Numbered from the stretch's first letter, positions 24,201 to 41,569 are shown. The stretch: 64,000 nt of DNA from Brachionus koreanus (GCA_016987375.1 PJRA01000263.1:1943510-2007509); one strand, 5' to 3'. Notes: a model not told the origin generated them from the sequence alone. Made by a program: numbers and translations.

Positions 24201-25097
24201 CAATTTTATAGTCACGATTTTTTAGAAGATACCATAAGAAGTAGCAATATACCAATTACTCATGTGTTGCCTTTTAAGCATTTTGTCGATAAAATTCAAA
24301 CAGCCACAAGCTTAGTGGAAAAAAAAGAAGAGCTTTTTGTAGAATATTTAGGAGTTGTTTATAATTTGAAATCCAATAGCAATGGCTTTATATTATATAG
24401 ACTTGAAGTTAATTTAAAGCCAGGCTCTTATGTAATTATCAAACCAAATTTAATAAACGATTATGCAGTTGTTAGATGTGATTATGGAAACAATATTTTT
24501 ACATTAGAACATGGAAAATATAATCAAACATTAGTGTTAAAATTAAATAGAGAATGCAAAGAAATTCAAATTTTAATTGAAATTTTTGAAAGATCGAATA
24601 ATTTTAGTCTTTCCTGGAACGAAACAAGGAAAAATAGAAAAGGAATTTTAGAGAAAGACGCAATTATATTTAAAAGAAATGACAAGAAAACCTATGAATC
24701 AGGTGGTACAAAATGGAAAATTAATCTACTAGATTTTTTGCCAAAATTTTTTAATCGAATAACTTTCGGCTCGAATTACATTGCTTATGACAAGTTCTCA
24801 ATCAGCGAAATGAGGAAATTGGACAGTCCTCTACTGCTTTATGCAAAGATCTACATACAAAAATCTTTAAATAACGAGTTTGTCTATTTGATTATTAAAA
24901 ATTTGAACAGAGGTATTATTTTTCTTAATGGGTTTAACTTGGGAAAATATTCGACCAAAAATAATTTTGATGCTTTATTTGTGCCTAAAAATATATTTAA
25001 TAATGGATCGAACGAAATTTTAATATTTGATTTACATGGCATTAAAAAAGAATGTCATCCAAAAATATTTATAACCAAAAAATTTTTGTTCATATGA
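21253..25097 (+). CDS. GH35 beta-galactosidase-like membrane protein, 2 exons, altered active site
   Basis: Exons are 21253-22183 and 23911-25097 (phase 1), giving 705 residues. The ATG at 21253 is chosen; an in-frame TTG precedes it. Residues about 11-32 form one hydrophobic segment after a basic start, a type II signal anchor. The rest follows the GH35 order: GANTIEIDIVWNVHEKISG (near 113-130), DFDMGGLPSWLL (near 167-178), NGGPII (near 219), SNSEYKDLEYF (near 312-322), a TNFGF block (near 353) and a C-terminal jelly-roll motif NGFNLGKY (near 651). The family hydrolyses terminal beta-galactose. The nucleophile position (NSE, E315) appears kept. At the acid/base site the family's VENEYGSY reads IQSYESSD, so the catalytic Glu is replaced or shifted by one residue, and the AEW substrate-binding motif reads SDF. 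The protein may be inactive or of changed specificity. The 1727-bp intron carries a mariner fragment and an unusual repeat. Confidence 0.85.
22446..22504 (+). repeat. Dispersed stem-forming repeat, copy 1
   Basis: About 59 bp shared with 41101-41158: GAAGTGTTAATCAGTC at the start, a variable middle, AAGGGCACTxGCCTGTTGAT and CCTTGAAA at the end. GTTAATCA pairs perfectly with TGATTAAC across a 29-nt loop. It lies in the GH35 intron, sense to the gene. No known family is recognised. Confidence 0.7.
22575..22860 (-). mobile_element. Mariner-derived fragment, inverted relative to 25558-26125
   Basis: The minus strand reads WPIFPKDCILPTKTKFNKGA, VSFLAAK and TREKSNLIVA, like the C-terminal part of a mariner transposase (pattern F.AxK...G...L..RW.K.I). 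About 100 further bases match the flank at 25925-26125 in inverted orientation. The fragment is short and dead. It lies in the GH35 intron. Confidence 0.6.
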
Positions 25098-25137
25098 ATA
25101 TAAGCTTGTTTTTATAGTATTTTGTTATCATCTAAAA

Positions 25138-25143
25138 AATAAA
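25138..25143 (+). promoter_or_regulatory. Candidate poly(A) signal of the GH35 gene
   Basis: AATAAA about 40 bases after the stop codon; a second AAATAAA follows near 25156. Position fits, specificity low. Confidence 0.4.
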
Positions 25144-25557
25144 TCAATTTTTCTTTAAATAAAACTTTTCCATTTTTGTTTTTTTTTTTTTAAAGAATAA
25201 GTGTATTTTACCTTTTAGAGTAAAATCAAATCGACAATAGTTGGTCTAATTCTAAACAAAATTAATCTATCGCCTTATGTTCAGTAGCATTGATTTTTTC
25301 TTTTTACATGGTCTAAGTTTAAAATCTTTAACCAAATCTAAATACTTTTCTTGAGCTTTAATTAACTTTTTAATGTGTTGACACAAATCTTTGAAGGAAT
25401 CTTAAAATCTTAATGCAAAAAAAAGAACAAAAACTTTCAATTTTGATTTTCACATTCAACAAGCTAACAAATCGAAGTGATTTGTTTTATCACAATCTAG
25501 AATACTTATGTATTGAGTGAAGCATTTTTTTAAAAAATTAAGGTACAAAACTTAAAA

Positions 25558-25868
25558 TTTGGGGTATCTTAATTAAAAATGCTGTAAATGTAGAACTTTA
25601 TTCTGAACAATAAGAACAAATATATGCTTCACTTCAAGAAACATATCCTACTTTAGTGAACCGAAAGCTAGGTTTGGTTCTTGTAGATAACGCTAGACCT
25701 CATACAGCTATTTGGCCCATTTTCACAAAGGATTGCCAACCAAGACAAAATTTAATAAGGGTGCAGTGAGTTTTTTGGCTGCAAAAGCCGTGAATGGTAC
25801 AAGAATAAGAGAGAAATCGAACTTACTCGTAGCTAGATGGTAAAAGACTATAGAGAATAAAAATTAGA
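25558..25868 (+). mobile_element. Mariner transposase relic with internal deletion
   Basis: The plus strand reads IWGILIKNAVNVELYSEQ, a stop, EQIYASLQETYPTLVNRK and LGLVLVDNARPHTA. The last is the mariner DNARPHTA block holding the second catalytic Asp. The sequence then jumps to KFNKGAVSFLAAKAVNG and LLVARW.KTIEN, the C-terminal end. The region with the third catalytic residue is missing. It lies 0.5 kb downstream of the GH35 gene. Confidence 0.75.
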
Positions 25869-25924
25869 AGATTAGATATTGCCTTTTGTTGTCGATAGGT
25901 TAAAAAATGTTTAAAAAAATGCAA

Positions 25925-26125
25925 AATTTTTTGATTTCCTTAATAAAATGCATTTTTTTTTGTTCAATGGCCCATTTTCCCAAAGGATTGCATTTTACCA
26001 ACCAAGACAAAATTTTTTTCTTTAAGAAACTTAATTTATTATTATTCTTAATTGGATTAGAAAATTTTTTTTATTTTAAACAAGAAAAGAAAATCATTGA
26101 TTTTTAGTTTATATCTAATTTGAAA
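25925..26125 (+). mobile_element. Second mariner-associated repeat copy
   Basis: The segment CAATGGCCCATTTTCCCAAAG with TTTTACCAACCAAGACAAAA repeats the sequence at 25710-25750. Its flanks (GATTTCCTTAATAAAATGCA before, AAGAAACTTAATTTATTATT after) match the inverted copy at 22575-22700, where the mariner piece is placed differently. No intact ORF. Confidence 0.6.
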
Positions 26126-27191
26126 TTATAATATTTTTGTGATTTCACTAATTTGAATTTCGCTGCTCCTCATTTAAACATTATTGTATTTTTGAACTTG
26201 ATCTAGCAAAAAAAATACGATTTATAAATTTTTTTCATTGTGTTTCAATATTTTTCAAAATATAAAAAGAAAGTCTATTTTTTTATTGTTTTAATCCTTT
26301 TTTTATGTACCAATTTGATATTTTTTTAGCTTTTTTTAGAAAGGTAATTTTTATTTCTTTTTATATTTCTCGTAATCTTTTTCAGATAAAAAGCTCGTTC
26401 TAAAGAGTTTATGCTTACATGTGGTCTCGTTATAAGAAGAAACGGCTGTACATGAATAAAATAAAAAACATTCTTTGTTGTTTATTTTAATCACTTAATC
26501 TACGTTTTTCTTTTTTTGTGGAGCTTTAAATAAATTATTCTGGACTTGTCCTAATAAAAGTGGAATAAAATTTTTTGGATTTAATTTTTAAAATTGAATT
26601 TAGTATTAAAATTATTGTTTTTATTTAATTTTTGGTTTTATCTTTTGGTTTTATTTTAGGAAAATTCAGAGTTGTTTTAAAGTCACATTTCTTAAATCAA
26701 GTTAAAGTCATGACTTTTTCTGTTGTATAAAAAATCAAAGAAAGTAGAATATAGCTAAATCCTTGTCTAAAAATAATTTAACTAAAATATCAAGAAAACA
26801 TTGACAAACTATTTATATTAGGGTTTTAGTTCGATTTTTCAATTTAAGGATATTTTGATTAAAAAGGTTTACACCATACTAATTAAAATGGATTTTCAGT
26901 TTTTTTTTTTATTTTTAGCTTAAAAATTTAATATAAAATATAATATATTTATTAACAATTTTCATTTTTTTCGTTTCTCGGTTATATCTTCAATTGAATA
27001 CATTTTTTATTTTCATGAATTGAAACCCAGCTTAAAATATTATAAAAAACAAAATAGCCAAAAATATTTAAAAAAATTTTTTTTCAATAATGGAAAATCT
27101 TGAAGGCAAAAATTGAATTTAAATCAAGTATCAAAAAAAATTTTTAGACAATAAACAGACAAAAACAATAACAAAATATAACTGCATTGAT
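26126..27191. other. Intergenic, convergent between the GH35 gene and S6 kinase
   Basis: Very AT-rich with no recognisable coding or repeat family. It probably contains the S6 kinase 3' UTR at its right side. Confidence 0.5.
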
Positions 27192-32991
<5,800 letters not shown>

Positions 32992-33387
32992 ATGGCCGGA
33001 GGAAAAGCAGGTAAAAGTGGTAAAACAAAGAGCAAAGCTATATCGAGATCGGCTAGAGCTGGATTGCAATTTCCTGTAGGCCGTATGCATCGACTTTTAA
33101 AAGCACGTACAACAAGTCATGGTCGGGTAGGAGCAACAGCTGCAGTTTACACTGCAGCTATTTTAGAATATTTGACAGCCGAGGTTCTTGAATTAGCTGG
33201 AAATGCAAGCAAAGATTTGAAGGTGAAGAGAATAAATCCAAGACATTTGCAATTGGCAATTCGTGGAGATGAAGAGTTGGATCTATTAATTAAGGCAACA
33301 ATAGCAGGCGGTGGTGTTATTCCTCACATTCACAAAGCTCTTGTCGCGGGTACACCACAGCCAGGTCAAAAGCCTCAAAAATTTTAA
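32992..33387 (+). CDS. h2az: Histone variant H2A.Z, single coding exon
   Basis: An intronless 131-residue ORF from [13 protein letters not shown] to QKPQKF. The histone fold AGLQFPVGR to [12 protein letters not shown] is intact. Variant marks of H2A.Z over canonical H2A are [12 protein letters not shown] in the alpha1-loop1-alpha2 region, [20 protein letters not shown] and the block [20 protein letters not shown], which includes the extended acidic patch. H2A.Z replaces H2A in nucleosomes at promoters and other regulated sites. The start lies in a good context (AAAAATGGCC). Differences from most animals are [11 protein letters not shown] at the first helix, where RIHRHLK is usual, and a Pro/Gln/Gly-rich C-terminal tail ([14 protein letters not shown]) instead of the usual GKKGQQK-type end. 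GC content is clearly higher than its surroundings. Convergent with par-3 copy A. Confidence 0.97.
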   Translation: MAGGKAGKSGKTKSKAISRSARAGLQFPVGRMHRLLKARTTSHGRVGATAAVYTAAILEYLTAEVLELAGNASKDLKVKRINPRHLQLAIRGDEELDLLIKATIAGGGVIPHIHKALVAGTPQPGQKPQKF

Positions 33388-33473
33388 ATTGTAAATTTTT
33401 CAATATTAGAAATTGTATAAATTGTGTTTAAGGTTTTTTTTTTGTTATTAATGTTAGTTTTTAGCTGTTAATT

Positions 33474-33479
33474 AATAAA
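33474..33479 (+). promoter_or_regulatory. Candidate poly(A) signal of H2A.Z
   Basis: AATAAA about 87 bases after the stop. No replication-type histone stem-loop is seen downstream, which fits a polyadenylated, replication-independent variant histone. Confidence 0.45.
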
Positions 33480-34048
33480 TAATTTTTTTTTAAATATTTT
33501 TAATATAAATTCTTTAGCTTCTACAAAGTTTTTTTCTTTTATAAATTAACATTTTGCTAAAAATATTTTTTTATTTTAAAAAAAAAAGTAAATTTTAATA
33601 CTTCAAAATTCGAGAAAAAAGTACATCAAAAACTTAAAAATTAAAAAAAAAATTGTATTTTCTTTAGCTGTAGCATTTTTGCCCTTTTTAAATAACACTG
33701 TATTTAAATAACCAAATCCTTATGATTTTATAATAAAACTGTGGATATTTGATGCCAATTCGAACATCTTAGCATTTATCTTCATTTAGCTAATCAATAT
33801 AACCATAATAAACTTGATTTCCTTTATTTTCAATCAATAATTTATGCAAAATTAAAAATTATATTTTGATGAAATAATTTATTATTATTTTTTTTTAAAA
33901 TAACATTTTTATTAATAAAATTATACAAAAAATAAACAATTTGGAGGCCAAGCAAAAGTCCATCAACTTTCATATTAAAACTTTTATTTTGAAAAAAAAC
34001 TAATAAAAATAGAGAAAAATTATTCTTTCAATTTATATCTACAGCAAA
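33480..34048. other. Convergent intergenic region, H2A.Z and par-3 copy A
   Basis: About 570 bp of AT-rich DNA with no gene seen. It should contain the 3' UTR of par-3 copy A. Confidence 0.5.
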
Positions 34049-37000
34049 TCAAACTTGAGTAATATTGGTTATGTGACTAAAATTTTGAAATTCATTTTGG
34101 CTGTTAAAGATTTGATGGTTTTGCTGATCAGAGGCAAATGACGAAGTTGTATAGGCCGAAGATGTTGACACTATGGAAGATGTTGTCGAAGCTGTTTCGG
34201 GAAAGTATCTTGCAGAAAAATCTGGCTCTCGAATCAAATCTGATACTAAATTGCATTTAGGCGATGCGTTAAATGGAGCTGAAAGGTGAATTTTTTCATT
34301 GTTTGATTCCAGAAGTGGTCGATACTGCTGAAATATACTTGCATTTCTTGCAACACATCTTGGTTGTCTATCATTTTCTTGATAATATTTTTGCTGTTGT
34401 TCAAGTATTTTTTTCTGTTTTTCTCTAAGCAGCTTTTTTTGTTCTTGAATGTATTCTTTTGAATTATCTATCGATTGATAATAAACTGATTCTCGATTTG
34501 CAAAGTTCGATTGAAAATTTGGTTGAATTTCATTCAAGATTTGAGCCGAATTCGAAACAAAACAAGACTGATTTTGATTTGGAATATATTGCTTATATAA
34601 AGTGTCATTTTCAACCAAAAAATCATCCGAATTCTTTGAAAAAAAATTTTTCAAAAAAAAAAAATTATTTAAATTAAATTACATTTTTAACAGTAAGTTT
34701 CTCCATTGTTTTTAGTTCTTTAGAGTTTTGATTTTCAATAGGATTAGTTGATTTTTTAAATGATTTTTCATTTGATTTTGGGTTCAAATTTTGTTGGTCA
34801 CTTTTTGAATGCTGGTTTTTTTTAGTGTAAGTTGATTTTAGTAAATTTTGAAATTTTCCAATAAGGCTTTTGTGTCTAAATGATTCAGATGATTTTTTAA
34901 TTACGGCTTTTTCCATTTTTGACATGTCAATTTTAGACGATTCACTTGATTCAATGAATTCACTACTTTCTTCACTTGTTTTGTCTAAATATTAATATGT
35001 TCTATATTAATGAATTTCATATTTTATTGAAAAATTGTCAAAATTATCTAAAACTACAAATGGCGAGTATCGATAAAAACTCGAAGGCTAATTAATCAAA
35101 AAAATTTAGAAAGTTATTTACAATTTGGGACATTATAAAAAATTTAGTATTCTATTATTATTCTAACAATTATTAAAAGAAAATTTGATTTAAAAAAAAT
35201 GCCTATTTTAATTCTTTAAATAATGACTTTAATAAGTTTTATTAAAAGTTTAAGTTAAAACAATTTATGGGTCCTAAATTTTTTTTATTTTTCAAAAAGT
35301 CTATTATCTAATAAAACTATTAAAAAATAAACACAAATTTCGAATATTTTTATTAGAAAAAATAACTATCTTTAATCCGTGCATTTTTTATTTTATTTCA
35401 AGCAATTTATTTAAAATAACTTCAAAAAAATAAAAAAAAATAAAACTTTAAAGTGAAAGATTAGGTTTTAAACTAAAATTTAATTGTTTAAGAATTAGAT
35501 AAAAGACTTTAGACAATAGAATAATTTTCTAAATCCAATTCAGAGTTAATCTATTCTTTATTATTAAAATTATTTAAAAAAATATCTTACAATTGAACAA
35601 AGGCCTAGATTTTTAAAAATAGGCTAAATGAATAATCGATCATTGATAATACTTAGCTACTTTGGTATCGGCTTTAGAAATATTATAAAATGTATGAATG
35701 AAAATGAACGATAATCAAAATTAATATTAGTAAATAAACATTGCAGACATTTGATTAATTTTACTAAGAAAAAATTAAGGATATTTCTTACCATCAAAAA
35801 TTCTGATATTTACAGCTTTTCTGATAGTTAAATTTCAGCCATTTAAACTCTAAACACAGAGAATAAATGTCTATTCATACATAAATGAAAATATTTTAAG
35901 TAAATTGAAAATTTTAACAAGCAAAATAATTAATTCTAGTCAAAAATTTAATAAAGAAATATAATCTTAATTTAAATAGTCAATTACCTTATTCACCTGC
36001 AGACAAGTGACCCCAAATCCTGTCTTTATTTTAAGAATTTAAGCTGACATTAATTTTCATTCAAATAAGATATTTAAAAAATATTTTAGATTAATTTATA
36101 AAATAAATAAATAAATATAGAGATGAAGCAAATCAGATGTTGGTTCGCTTTAAAAACTGGGGTCTAAGTGGGTACTTATTTGCAAGAGAATACGGTAATT
36201 CGTAATTTAAGTAAATTTTACCTATTGCTTTAAATTTTAAGCGTAGGAAAAACAAAAAAATTATCGAATGTAGAGTAATTTCTTGCATTAATTATCTGAC
36301 CACCCAGAAAAAACGAAAATTAAGTCATTTTTTCGAAATTTTTCACTGGAAAAGAAGCATCAAATTGAGAATTTGATGTTTGAAAATTATAGAATGCAAT
36401 TGCAATTATTTGGAGAAAAACAATAAGTGCTTTCAGATTGTTATGTGTTCTAAGCGAGAACCAGCATGTCAATTCAGCTTGTAAGAAAGTCAAGACCTAC
36501 TTTAAAATGGATAACAAAAAAAACTTAAATTAGCTAGTTAAAAACAATGATAATACTTGTTTACCTAAGAGTATGACTGAGTAGTAATAGTAGTAGTATA
36601 AATGCTGTGGGAGACTTGAGTCTCCAAGTAGGGGCCTAAGGCCAATTTTTTAAATAAGCTATTTTTAGATAACTTATTTTTACATATTTTCAAATAGTCT
36701 ATTTTTAGATGCAAGAAAAATTTTTAAATTTTACTCTCATCAAACAAATACTTTTTATAAATTTTTTTAAAAATTTACATTAATCTAATAGAAAATAAGC
36801 ACTAGATTAATTTTAGTTTTCAAATTAAAATTTAAAGACTTGAGAAAGCTTGATCTTATATTTAAAAAAACAATAAAATCTAATTTGTTAAAAATTAGTC
36901 TGACACTTTTCATCCAATGTTAAGATTGTTGATTTCGACTTAATTTTTTTATATTTAAATTTAAAATTTTAAAATAGTCTTAAATTTTATCACATCTATA

Positions 37001-39514
37001 AGTAAATTTTTAAAATAAAAAAAAAAAAATTTTACATCAATTAAAATAGTCTATAGTTGTTTAAGAACGTCATTTATAATAATTGATTAAAAGCTAATTT
37101 AAAAAGGATTAAGCATAACTTGTACTTTTAAATCTTTTAGGATTAAAATTTATTCAAAACACTAATAATACTTTAATCGTAAAGCTATTATTCTAATTTT
37201 AACAAAATTGCTCTTTTGAAAAAAAAAAAAAACTAATTGATATTCAATTTTATGTTCTAAATTTTAGTCTTTAATTAAAAAAAAACTAGTCAAATATTTG
37301 AAAGCATCATTTAAGTTACAAAGAAATATAATAATTCTGATAAGCAAAGACTAGAGTGAATAGACGAGAATTGGACTTAGTTTAAATGTCATTGATATCA
37401 ATTGTGTTTACACTGAATAAACAACAAATTTCATATTTTAAATGAGGAAATAAAATCTTAAAAAATTACCCAATTTTTCCTTAGATTTGTCAACAGCCGT
37501 GAGAAAACTTCTATTCTTAGGATTTAGCCGGTTAATGTTTAAATTTTCGTCATCAATACTACCTGCTGCTTGACTTGATGTTATATCAATTTTACTTGGG
37601 TTAAGAACTTCGATTTTTTTATTAATTAAATATTTATTTTCGTACATATTTTTGTTGTATTGACTAATTGGTATCGATTCCATAGATGCTGATTTAACAT
37701 TCTGCGGTACAAGATAGTCACTTTGACGACCATAGTTTATTAGTTTAGTGGGACGACCAAGTGTTTGAGTTGATATGTTTTGACTTTGAATAGCCTGCAA
37801 AGTGCTGGACCGCTTTGGATTGTGGTCATTAAGCGATTGATTTCTGAGATGTTTTCCAAAAGTGGCATAGCCATTGTTCATGTCTCCCGATTTCAGTCTC
37901 TTTTCACTCACACTACGTCTGCTTGGTGCATCTCGGTTGAATCTTGAAAACTGCTCAGTGTCAGCGTATTCATCCGATTTTCTATTCGAATGCTTATTTG
38001 CTTTGCAACTGTTTTTTATAGGCGATAGTGATTCATCTCGTTTAGATGGCTTAACTTGGCAATTTATTTTTCTAGACACTGCTATTTCAACAATACCAGG
38101 TTCTATTTCACGGTGCATGGCATCTTTGAGTATTTTCATTGCTTCATCATTTGATTTACAAAGCAAGGAACTTCCATTTATGCTTATGATTTGATCGTTT
38201 AGTTTAATACGACCATCTCTACATACAGCTCCACCATCAATTATTGCTTTCACATAAATGCCCAAGTCTATTAAATTTTCCGATTCTTCAAGACGCTTGG
38301 TCTTGCCCATGACGCTTACTCCTAAACTTTCAGATCCAACCTTTATTTTGAAACTAAATTTGAGTCTGTTTGGATTTTGGTCTTTGGTGTTTAATGATTT
38401 TTCCGATTTGGATTCGGCTGTTTCATGGCTTTTTTCCGAGCAGCTCTCACTCTCAAGCTTGCTATCGTTTTCCAAAACCTGTCTGGAAACAACTATGTCA
38501 ACAGGATCACCTAAATTCGTATCTCTTAGAATACTGACTGCTTCATGTAGTGTTTTCTGTGTCATGTCAATGCTATTCACTTCTAGCAAACGATCTCCTC
38601 TCTGTAAACGACCATCTTTGAGCGCTGCACCTACAGGAAGAATATTCTTTATGTATATAGGGCTAAACTCGCCAGGATTACAATAATCCCTTGCCGACAA
38701 TTTGAACCCTAAACCATCATGGTCTTTTACAAGCTTGACATTGATTCTAGTACCAATTTTCTTTGTGTTCAAAGCACCCAAATTAATAGAATTAGGCTTG
38801 AAACCGCAACTATTCTCCTTATTACATGAGTGTTCTTCTTTTGATAGCTCTTGAACATTTTGGCTTCCTTCCAAATCGAAGTGATTTGATGGTCGAAATA
38901 TCTTAAATTCCAAAAGTCCATTTTGAGTTAAATTCGACTGATTTATGCCTTCACGCAAAATTTCCTGACACCTGATAAAATTAAGTCCGATTAGATTTTT
39001 TCTATTTATCTCTATGATTCGATCGCCGACTTGAAGTCGGCCGTCCCGATAAACCCGACCTCCCGGTTCAATTCGTTGTATTGTCAAACCTGTGTCTCTA
39101 AGAGAATTTTGAAAATTTTTTAAAATTTTTTAAAAACCATACTACCTTTGACTAACAGAGTCAAATGTGGGAATAACATGAATGCCAAGTGGACCAGCTG
39201 TCTGATTATTACTTATCAAAGTAATTGTGTACATGCTGCTTTCACTGTGCGAAATGGATGCATTCGACCATAGGCCGCTTTCGTTTTTGACTATAGACTG
39301 CCGATTTGAATTTACTCTTCCAAATGGCTTGTTTTCTGTAGTGCTCTGCGATTCTTTTTAGTTGAATAAATAATTGGCTTATGATAACTTATCAAATTTA
39401 ATTACTTGTTTCATTTGGTAGATTATCGATCGATTGTGGTTCATTTGATTGATTGCGGAATTTAGTTTGATTTGAAGAGTAATATGTAGATTTGTTAGAT
39501 TCTAACTCAGACAT
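34049..39514 (-). CDS. Par-3 (PARD3/Bazooka) paralogue A, 5 exons, no CR1 domain found
   Basis: Minus-strand exons are 39514-39406, 39353-39146, 39097-37470, 34984-34683 and 34633-34049. They close in phase to 943 residues. Par-3 is the scaffold of the Par polarity complex, binding Par-6 and aPKC at the cell cortex. Three PDZ domains are visible: PDZ1 (about 91-175, PLGIHVIP ... GRLQVGDRIIEINRK), PDZ2 (about 224-312, GLGFKLSARD ... GDRLLEVNSIDM) and PDZ3 (about 351-449, SLGVSVMGKTKRLEES ... ISINGSSLL). The aPKC-binding and phosphorylation motif FSRFNRDAPSRRSVSEKR is near 489-506. A basic stretch SLIGKFQNLLKS and a Q-rich coiled-coil exon follow. The normal N-terminal CR1/oligomerisation domain is absent from this model. 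A candidate further-upstream exon at 41569-41517 would join in phase. The 2.5-kb intron 3 contains a MITE and a retroelement tail. It is head to head with paralogue B. Confidence 0.88.
35982..36200. mobile_element. MITE, family 3 (in par-3 A intron 3)
   Basis: The left end AATTACCTTATTCACCTGCAG... and the reverse complement of the right end AATTACCGTATTCTCTTGCAA... form terminal inverted repeats of about 30 bp (shared pattern AATTACCxTATTCxCxTGCAxAxAAGT). Length about 219 bp, no ORF. A related single end lies at 55586-55622. Confidence 0.65.
36560..36650 (-). mobile_element. 3' tail of a CR1-like retrotransposon
   Basis: The minus strand reads GLRPLLGDSSLPQHLYYYYYY, with a (CTA/TTA)n run at about 36575-36596. 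Both the block and the trinucleotide tail resemble the ends at 2640-2720 and 44432-44525. Heavily 5'-truncated. Confidence 0.5.
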
Positions 39515-41100
39515 GCTTATATAATTAACAACTATTTGAACGAATTTTCACTTGATATTACAACTTTGATAAAATTTGTACATAATTTGATTTAGCTTGT
39601 TTGAAATTTGAAACGGTTTAAAATTTATTTATTGTCTTAAAATACCAAAAATTGAAAAAAAAACATAAAAATTTTGACTGATTAGCTCGGATTTATGAAC
39701 AAAAAAATTTTGTATCATAAATTTTTTGAAATTAAATCAAATTTTTAATTTTGAATGAAAAATGGTTATATCATAAATTAGTCCTAATAATTTGAAACAA
39801 AATAATTTACAAACTAATATTGTATGCTTAGGGATTCTCTTGATTTAGAGGGAAAAAATCTAAAATTAAACCTTGAAATCTATTTTTCATTCACCAAACT
39901 TATTTTAAATAGTTTAATTTTTTTTGTTGGCATTTTTATTTGTTAAACAAAAAATATATGTTTGTGAAATAAATGTTTTTTTGCTTCCCAATTTGGCTAA
40001 CTAGCAATGAAACAAATGCGAGTAAAATTTTTAAAAACGAATTTATTTTTTATTCCAATAAACAGCTATGTAAAAAAAAAAATTAAAATAAAAATTTCTA
40101 TTAATTATTCAATTAGAATAGCTTACTTTTGTGAATTTAGACCCAACGCCATCTAATTATTTTATTCTCGGTCAAAAAATGGTTCTAAAAATGCAATTTG
40201 ATGTAAAATACCATGTTGATTAATTTTCATCATTAACAAAATTTGTGAAATACTTTAAAAATTTAGCAGAATTGAATTTCTTATTAAAATTTTATAAAAA
40301 TATCTAGGCATGATTGATTTTGCACATTATTAGTTGACTTTGGCAATATATGTAATTATATATGTTGCACCATATTGCATTTTCTCAATCTGTTTTTAAC
40401 CTCTTACAAAAAAAAACAATTTTTTTTTGCAATTTTTTCTTTTCTATTGTACTTAATTTAACAAAATTAAATAACATAAGGCTAATGATATCAAAGAAAA
40501 CTATTTATCGATTTGGCAAATTAAAAATTGTCATGATGAATTATTGATGGATTAATGTTATAGAATGGTGTTTGATTTTTTGTATTTTAGAACAATTTAA
40601 GTAAAAAATTGTAAATTTACCAGATTTTATTTAAAGTTTAAGATCTCAGACTTCGTTTTTGATCCTAAAGTTGCATAGGAATTTTGCTTTTTCTCAAATA
40701 TATATTTTTTTTTAAAGACATTTTTTTTTAATTTGCAAAAATAATTTTCATAATAATAACCAAATAGAATTATCACTATATAACTATATTTGAATAAAAT
40801 TACGAAGACACTAAAGCTCTGAAATTGTTGATTTTACAAAAAACTACGTAAACTGCTAAAATTTACCTAATTTTCGGTAATTTATCGTAAATTTACAATT
40901 ATTTGTAAATTTTTGTAAAACAAAAATAACTAAACACCACTGTACTCCATCAAATCTAAAATTTAAAAAATTAATTATAACTTAAATCAAAAAAGTTATT
41001 CGGAATCGTTTTTGTGAAAATCATAGGCATAGATAAATTATTGTATCAAAACATCTATTTTATTTTAAAGTATTTAATGTTTTTATATACAATTTAAATA

Positions 41101-41158
41101 AATGAAGTGTTAATCAGTCTATTAGACAAGGGCACTAGCCTGTTGATTAGCCTTGAAA
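41101..41158 (+). repeat. Dispersed stem-forming repeat, copy 2
   Basis: It matches 22446-22504 over its whole length apart from the middle. The stem is GTTAATCA with TGATTAGC: the one change relative to copy 1 (A to G) turns a T-A pair into a T-G wobble, so pairing is kept. Confidence 0.7.
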
Positions 41159-41516
41159 TTGAAATTTTAAAAAATTATCAAAAACTGAATTTTAATTAAA
41201 AAAAAATAAAAATTAATAAAAAAGTCTTTTTAAAAAAAAACATTTTTTCTAAGAAGATTACATAAAGATTTCATTTGTTTCATGGACAAATTTGCATGAT
41301 TCGTTTTTTCACCCTTTTTTTTTCTACGCAAACTATTTTAAATAATACTATCAAATAAAGAAAACTCAAATGAATAATAATTTATTCTATTAAATAGATT
41401 AGATTATTTAATAGATTTTCGGAAATCATTTTTTTTTAATTAGAAGATTATAAAATATTAAGAGTAAACGAAATAAAATTTTAGTAGTTCAAGTAATCAT
41501 ATTTGTAAAACATTAC

Positions 41517-41569
41517 CTTTCAAAAATCGAAACAAAGTCATTTGAATCGTTTGGTGTTCCTGTTTTCTT
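41517..41569 (-). CDS. Candidate upstream exon of par-3 paralogue A
   Basis: On the minus strand a 53-base segment is bounded by an acceptor-like TTTAG and a donor GAAAG|GTAATG. It reads KKTGTPNDSNDFVSIFE plus two bases, and those two bases (AG) join in phase with the C directly before the ATG at 39514 (acceptor-like ATAAG|C) to continue as S-M-S-E-L-E-S. NDFVSIFES resembles the end of the Par-3 CR1 domain (DRLVAVFDE in vertebrates; ELLTAIYEE in paralogue B). If real, the ATG at 39514 is internal. Unproven. Confidence 0.3.

Noticed and set aside
41517..41569. Adding this exon to the par-3 A CDS
   Set aside because: Splice sites and phase fit, but no further upstream exon or start was found, so it is listed only as a candidate.
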